Source: Bacilli bacterium (GTDB taxonomy: Bacteria; Bacillota_I; Bacilli_A; ML615J-28; CAG-313). From it: a stretch of DNA of 9,336 bases. Below are positions 6,086 to 9,336 of this stretch, in pieces. The stretch covers positions 1 to 9,336 of the forward strand of contig CAAGKY010000058.1 in NCBI GenBank assembly GCA_900770645.1, written 5' to 3'. The notes under the pieces were generated by a model. That model was not told where the DNA came from. It worked only from the letters and a program-made list of their open reading frames with translations, and searched no databases. Within the stretch, counting starts at the first letter, position 1. Each line of letters starts with the position of its first letter. The translations under genes were made by a program, and so were the position numbers.

Positions 6086-7915
6086 ATGAGTAAAATTATT
6101 GGTATTGACTTAGGGACAACAAATTCATGTGTTGCTGTTATGGAAGGTGGAGAAGCAAAGGTTATTGCAAATCCAGAAGGATTTAGAACAACTCCTTCAG
6201 TAGTTGCATTTAAAGATGGAGAAATTCAAGTAGGTGAAGTTGCTCGTAGACAAGTTGCAACTAACTTAAATACTGTTTCTTCTATTAAACGTCACATGGG
6301 TAGTGATTATAAAACAAATATTAATGGTAAAAACTATACACCTCAAGAAATTTCAGCAATGATCCTACAAAACTTAAAAGCTACAGCTGAAGCATACTTA
6401 GGTGAAAAAGTAACTGAAGCAGTTATTACTGTTCCTGCTTATTTCAATGACTCACAACGTCAAGCAACAAAAGATGCAGGTAAAATTGCTGGTTTAGAAG
6501 TTAAGAGAATTATTAACGAACCTACTGCTGCTGCTCTTGCATATGGTATTGATAAAACAGATAAAGAACAAACTATCTTAGTTTATGACTTAGGTGGTGG
6601 TACATTTGACGTTTCTATTCTAGACTTAGCTGAAGGAACATTTGAAGTATTATCAACAGCTGGTAATAACCGTTTAGGTGGAGATGACTTCGATAACGCA
6701 GTTGCAGATTATCTTGCAAGTGAATTCAAGAAAGAAACTGGAGTAGATTTAAAAGCAAATCGTTCTTCATTACATCGTTTAAAAGAAGCTGCTGAAAAAG
6801 CAAAGAAAGAATTAAGTGGAATTACAAAAACTGATATTACTTTACCATTCATCAGTATGAATGCAAATGGTGAACCAGTTCACTTAAATATGAGTTTAAC
6901 AAGAGCTAAATTCGAAGATTTAATTAGAGATTTAGCTGACTCTACATTAAAAGCTGTTCGTCAAGCATTAAAAGATGCTAAACTTACTGCTAATGACTTA
7001 GATCAAGTATTATTAGTAGGTGGTTCTACAAGAATCCCTTATGTTCAAGAATTAGTTCGCAAAGAATTAGGAAAAGAATTAAACCGTGGTATTAACCCAG
7101 ATGAAGTAGTAGCAATGGGTGCTGCTATTCAAGGTGGAGTACTTGCAGGTGATGTTAAAGATGTATTATTATTAGACGTTACACCACTTTCACTTGGTAT
7201 CGAAACACTAGGTGGTGTTGCAACTAGATTAATTGAACGTAATACAACTATTCCTACATCTAAATCACAAATCTTCTCAACAGCTGCTGATAATCAACCA
7301 AGTGTTGATATCCATGTATTACAAGGTGAAAGATCAATGGCTGCTGATAACAAAACATTAGGACGTTTCCAATTATCAGGAATTCCTCTAGCTCCACGTG
7401 GAGTACCTCAAATCGAAGTTAAATTTGATATTGATGCTAATGGTATTGTTCACGTAAGTGCTAAAGATTTAGGAACTGGTAAATCACAAACAATTACTAT
7501 TAGTGGTGGTAATGGATTAAGTGATGAAGAAATCGAACGTATGGTTAAAGAAGCTGAAGAAAATGCGGCTGCTGATAAAGCACGTAAAGAAGAAGTTGAT
7601 TTACGTAATGAATGTGATCAAATTATGTTCGCATGCAAGAAATCAATGGATGATTTAGGAAGCGAAGTAACAGCTGAAGAAAAAGAACAAGTAGAAAAAG
7701 CTGAAGAAGCATTAAAAGCTGCTTTAGAAGGAACTGACTTAGAAGAAATCAAAGCTAAGAAAGCAGATTTAGAAAAAGCTGCTCAAAGTATCGCAGTTAA
7801 AGCATACGAAAAAGTTCAAAAAGAACAACAAGCTAAAGAACAAAATAACAATAACCAAGATAATAATTCAAATGATGATAACACAGTAAATGCTGATTTT
7901 GAAGATATCGACTAA
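6086..7915 (+). CDS. dnaK: DnaK, Hsp70 molecular chaperone
   Basis: This 609-residue protein is a Gram-positive-type DnaK, near the 611 residues of Bacillus. The ATPase domain shows GIDLGTTNSCVAV (6-18), INEPTAAALAYG (around 143-154), DLGGGTFDVS (168-177) and GGSTRIP (312-318). The interdomain linker VLLLDVTPLSLG is at about 360-371, and the substrate-binding domain and helical lid follow. The tail is an Asn/Asp-rich stretch ending NADFEDID. AAGGAGA at 6071-6077 lies 8 bases before the ATG. Codon use includes many C-ending codons (8 TTC of 14 Phe), as expected for an abundant protein in an AT-rich genome. It lies 21 bases after grpE and 28 before dnaJ with no internal terminator. Confidence 0.99.
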   Translation: MSKIIGIDLGTTNSCVAVMEGGEAKVIANPEGFRTTPSVVAFKDGEIQVGEVARRQVATNLNTVSSIKRHMGSDYKTNINGKNYTPQEISAMILQNLKATAEAYLGEKVTEAVITVPAYFNDSQRQATKDAGKIAGLEVKRIINEPTAAALAYGIDKTDKEQTILVYDLGGGTFDVSILDLAEGTFEVLSTAGNNRLGGDDFDNAVADYLASEFKKETGVDLKANRSSLHRLKEAAEKAKKELSGITKTDITLPFISMNANGEPVHLNMSLTRAKFEDLIRDLADSTLKAVRQALKDAKLTANDLDQVLLVGGSTRIPYVQELVRKELGKELNRGINPDEVVAMGAAIQGGVLAGDVKDVLLLDVTPLSLGIETLGGVATRLIERNTTIPTSKSQIFSTAADNQPSVDIHVLQGERSMAADNKTLGRFQLSGIPLAPRGVPQIEVKFDIDANGIVHVSAKDLGTGKSQTITISGGNGLSDEEIERMVKEAEENAAADKARKEEVDLRNECDQIMFACKKSMDDLGSEVTAEEKEQVEKAEEALKAALEGTDLEEIKAKKADLEKAAQSIAVKAYEKVQKEQQAKEQNNNNQDNNSNDDNTVNADFEDID

Positions 7916-7930
7916 TTAAAATATAAGAAC

Positions 7931-7935
7931 GGGGG
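7931..7935 (+). promoter_or_regulatory. Atypical ribosome binding site of dnaJ (GGGGG)
   Basis: Five G lie 8 bases before the GTG at 7944. GGGGG can pair with the anti-Shine-Dalgarno CCUCC using one G-U wobble. All other clear sites in the window contain A within the core (GGAGG, AAGGAG and similar). Together with the GTG start this suggests dnaJ is translated less efficiently than dnaK. Confidence 0.6.
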
Positions 7936-7943
7936 CCAAAAAA

Positions 7944-9062
7944 GTGGCAAATGAGAGAGATTATTATGAAGTACTAGGGGTATCGAAATCGGCATCTGAA
8001 GATGAAATAAAAAAAGCCTACCGTAGTCTTGCTAAAAAATATCACCCAGATGTAAGCAAAGAAGAAAATGCTGCTGAAAAATTTAAAGAAGTTCAAAAAG
8101 CATATGATTGCTTAAGTGATCCAGCAAAACGTGAAAATTATGATCGTTTTGGTACTGAAGATCCAAATCAATTTGGTGGCTTTGGTGGTGCATCAGGATT
8201 TAATGGTGCCGGATTTGGAGGATTCGAAGATATCTTTAGTAGTTTCTTCGGAGGTGGAAGAACAAGAAGTAATCCAAATGCTCCTCAAAAAGGTAGTGAT
8301 ATTCGAACAAAAGTTGAATTAACTTTTGAAGAAGCAGCCTTTGGTGTTAAAAAAGCCATGAATCTAACACGTTATGAAGAATGTACATCTTGTGGTGGAA
8401 CAGGTGCATATTCTAAAAATGATATCTCGACTTGTTCAAGATGTCATGGTACTGGACGTGTAATCATGGAACAACAAACAATTCTAGGACGCATGCAAAC
8501 TGAAACAACATGCCCTGATTGTCGTGGTAAAGGTAAAAAGATTACTAAACATTGTGAACATTGTCATGGTGAAGGACGTATTAAGAAAACTTCAAAAATC
8601 AATGTTACCATTCCCGCTGGTATTGATAATGAACAAACTTTACGTCTAGGAGGACAAGGAGAAGCTGGTATAAATGGAGGTCCAAAAGGTGATTTATTCA
8701 TCACAGTATTTGTTAAACCACACGATGTATTTGAACGTGATGGTAACGACATCTACTTAGAATTACCTATTACCTTCTCACAAGCAGCACTAGGAACAAC
8801 TATTGAAGTAAAAACTCTTCATGGTCGAGTATCTTTAAAAATTCCGAGTGGTACTCAATCAAATACTAAATTTAAAATGGCAGGTAAAGGAATTGATAAT
8901 GCGACTACTGGTAGACAAGGTCATCAATATGTAATTGCGAAAGTAATTACACCTACTAACCTTACAGGTGAACAAAAAGATTTGTTTAATAAATTAAGTA
9001 AAACTGATGAAACTGCTGGTAATAAATTCTTTGACCGCATAAAAAAATTCTTTAAAAATTAA
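7944..9062 (+). CDS. dnaJ: DnaJ, Hsp40 co-chaperone (GTG start)
   Basis: This 372-residue type A DnaJ stimulates DnaK ATPase and delivers clients. The J domain (1 to about 70) holds HPD at 34-36. A Gly/Phe-rich region (about 77-105) follows, then four CxxCxGxG zinc repeats starting at Cys147, Cys164, Cys190 and Cys204, then the substrate-binding C-terminal domains, ending in a basic tail rich in Lys and Phe. Translation starts with GTG: the J domain begins immediately (RDYYEVLG at 5-12), and the next in-frame Met is residue 139, beyond the J domain. The nearby ATG at 7951 is out of frame. It is the last gene of the operon, with a terminator 10 bases after its stop. Confidence 0.98.
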   Translation: MANERDYYEVLGVSKSASEDEIKKAYRSLAKKYHPDVSKEENAAEKFKEVQKAYDCLSDPAKRENYDRFGTEDPNQFGGFGGASGFNGAGFGGFEDIFSSFFGGGRTRSNPNAPQKGSDIRTKVELTFEEAAFGVKKAMNLTRYEECTSCGGTGAYSKNDISTCSRCHGTGRVIMEQQTILGRMQTETTCPDCRGKGKKITKHCEHCHGEGRIKKTSKINVTIPAGIDNEQTLRLGGQGEAGINGGPKGDLFITVFVKPHDVFERDGNDIYLELPITFSQAALGTTIEVKTLHGRVSLKIPSGTQSNTKFKMAGKGIDNATTGRQGHQYVIAKVITPTNLTGEQKDLFNKLSKTDETAGNKFFDRIKKFFKN

Positions 9063-9071
9063 ATCAAAAAC

Positions 9072-9100
9072 AAGAGCCTATTATAATTAGGCTCTTTTTT
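9072..9100 (+). terminator. Intrinsic terminator of the hrcA-dnaJ operon
   Basis: AAGAGCCTA (9072-9080) pairs perfectly with TAGGCTCTT (9088-9096) around a 7-base loop, followed by T through 9100 (six T from 9095). The last two T of the tract form the start of the rsmE -35 box. Confidence 0.92.
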
Positions 9101-9127
9101 GACAAAATAATTGTTTTATGATAAAAT
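9099..9127 (+). promoter_or_regulatory. Predicted sigma-A promoter of rsmE
   Basis: TTGACA (9099-9104) is exact consensus and TAAAAT (9122-9127) has one mismatch, with a 17-base spacer. TG at 9119-9120 makes an extended -10. AGGTGAT at 9140-9146 is the ribosome binding site before the ATG at 9151. Confidence 0.83.
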
Positions 9128-9150
9128 AAATAACAAGATAGGTGATTAAT

Positions 9151-9336
9151 ATGCAAAAGTATTTTGTTAATAGTGAAAACTTTTATAATGATTATCAAGA
9201 AGTCATCATTGATAAAGATGACTCTTTTCATATTGTTAAAGTAATGCGTATGCGTTTAAACGACGAAGTATTAGTATCAGATAATACGGATACATATCGT
9301 TGTAGTATTACTAAATTAGATGAAAAAGGTGTAATC
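9151..9336 (+). CDS. rsmE: RsmE, 16S rRNA m3U1498 methyltransferase (3' end outside window)
   Basis: Only the first 62 codons are present; the frame is open to the window end. The opening MQKYFV, the FHIVKVMRMR segment (26-35, matching the family's HHI-x-KVLRMK) and NDEVLVSDN are typical of the N-terminal PUA-like RNA-binding domain of RsmE. The SPOUT methyltransferase domain would lie downstream. RsmE methylates N3 of U1498 in 16S rRNA. In many Firmicutes rsmE follows dnaJ and prmA; here prmA is absent from the interval and rsmE has its own promoter after the dnaJ terminator. Confidence 0.85.
   Translation, partial: MQKYFVNSENFYNDYQEVIIDKDDSFHIVKVMRMRLNDEVLVSDNTDTYRCSITKLDEKGVI

Noticed and set aside
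7840..7900. Asn/Asp-rich AAT/AAC tract at the 3' end of dnaK as a special repeat
   Set aside because: DnaK C-terminal tails are normally variable and low in complexity; base composition explains the Asn richness, and the conserved acidic end (ADFEDID) is intact.
8116..8322. 68-codon open frame on the + strand inside dnaJ
   Set aside because: It lies fully within the J, Gly/Phe and early client-binding region of dnaJ in another frame, and its protein is low-complexity with no recognisable features.
8564..8752. 62-codon open frame on the - strand inside dnaJ
   Set aside because: It is antisense to conserved dnaJ sequence, with no ribosome binding site or promoter noticed; its Pro/Ser-rich protein is what antisense Gly-rich coding gives.

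Overview
The window is a compact, AT-rich bacterial chromosomal segment in which every gene lies on the + strand. Gene content and order suggest a low-GC Firmicute: a YqeH-YqeK-RsfS cluster, a YlmC/YmxH-type PRC-barrel protein, an HrcA/CIRCE-controlled hrcA-grpE-dnaK-dnaJ operon, AGGAGG-type ribosome binding sites and sigma-A-like promoters. The low GC, the compaction and the lack of TGA stops in the ten visible gene ends would suit Erysipelotrichia, Turicibacter or Acholeplasma-like relatives; this placement is inference. Trp is encoded by TGG and no gene needs TGA read as sense, so the standard bacterial code fits.

Layout. (1) 1-1893: the end of a ribosome-biogenesis unit. It holds the 3' part of yqeH (circularly permuted GTPase), yqeK (HD-domain nucleotide hydrolase) and rsfS (ribosome silencing factor), joined by one-base TAATG overlaps and closed by an intrinsic terminator. 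(2) 1898-2202: a single small PRC-barrel gene with its own promoter. (3) 2234-4291: a two-gene unit with a divergent ROK/ASKHA-fold protein carrying an extra N-terminal domain of about 140 residues, and a metallo-beta-lactamase-fold hydrolase, followed by a terminator. (4) 4333-9100: the class I heat-shock operon hrcA-grpE-dnaK-dnaJ. Its consensus promoter is embedded in one CIRCE operator, and a second, half-degenerate CIRCE covers the predicted transcription start; a terminator follows dnaJ. (5) 9099-9336: a new promoter and the first 62 codons of rsmE (16S rRNA m3U1498 methyltransferase).

The genes are mainly housekeeping: ribosome assembly and silencing, rRNA modification and protein folding. 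HrcA represses the chaperone operon, GrpE and DnaJ serve the DnaK cycle, and YqeH, RsfS and RsmE act on the ribosome. The least understood gene is the ROK-like protein, which has lost most hallmark ROK zinc and sugar-binding residues yet has codon use resembling dnaK. I saw no mobile elements, CRISPR arrays, tRNAs or rRNAs, and no gene-free stretch over 300 bases (the longest is 161 bases, before hrcA). I did not find a clearly new multi-gene system. The ROK-like/MBL pair and the double CIRCE arrangement are the best leads.
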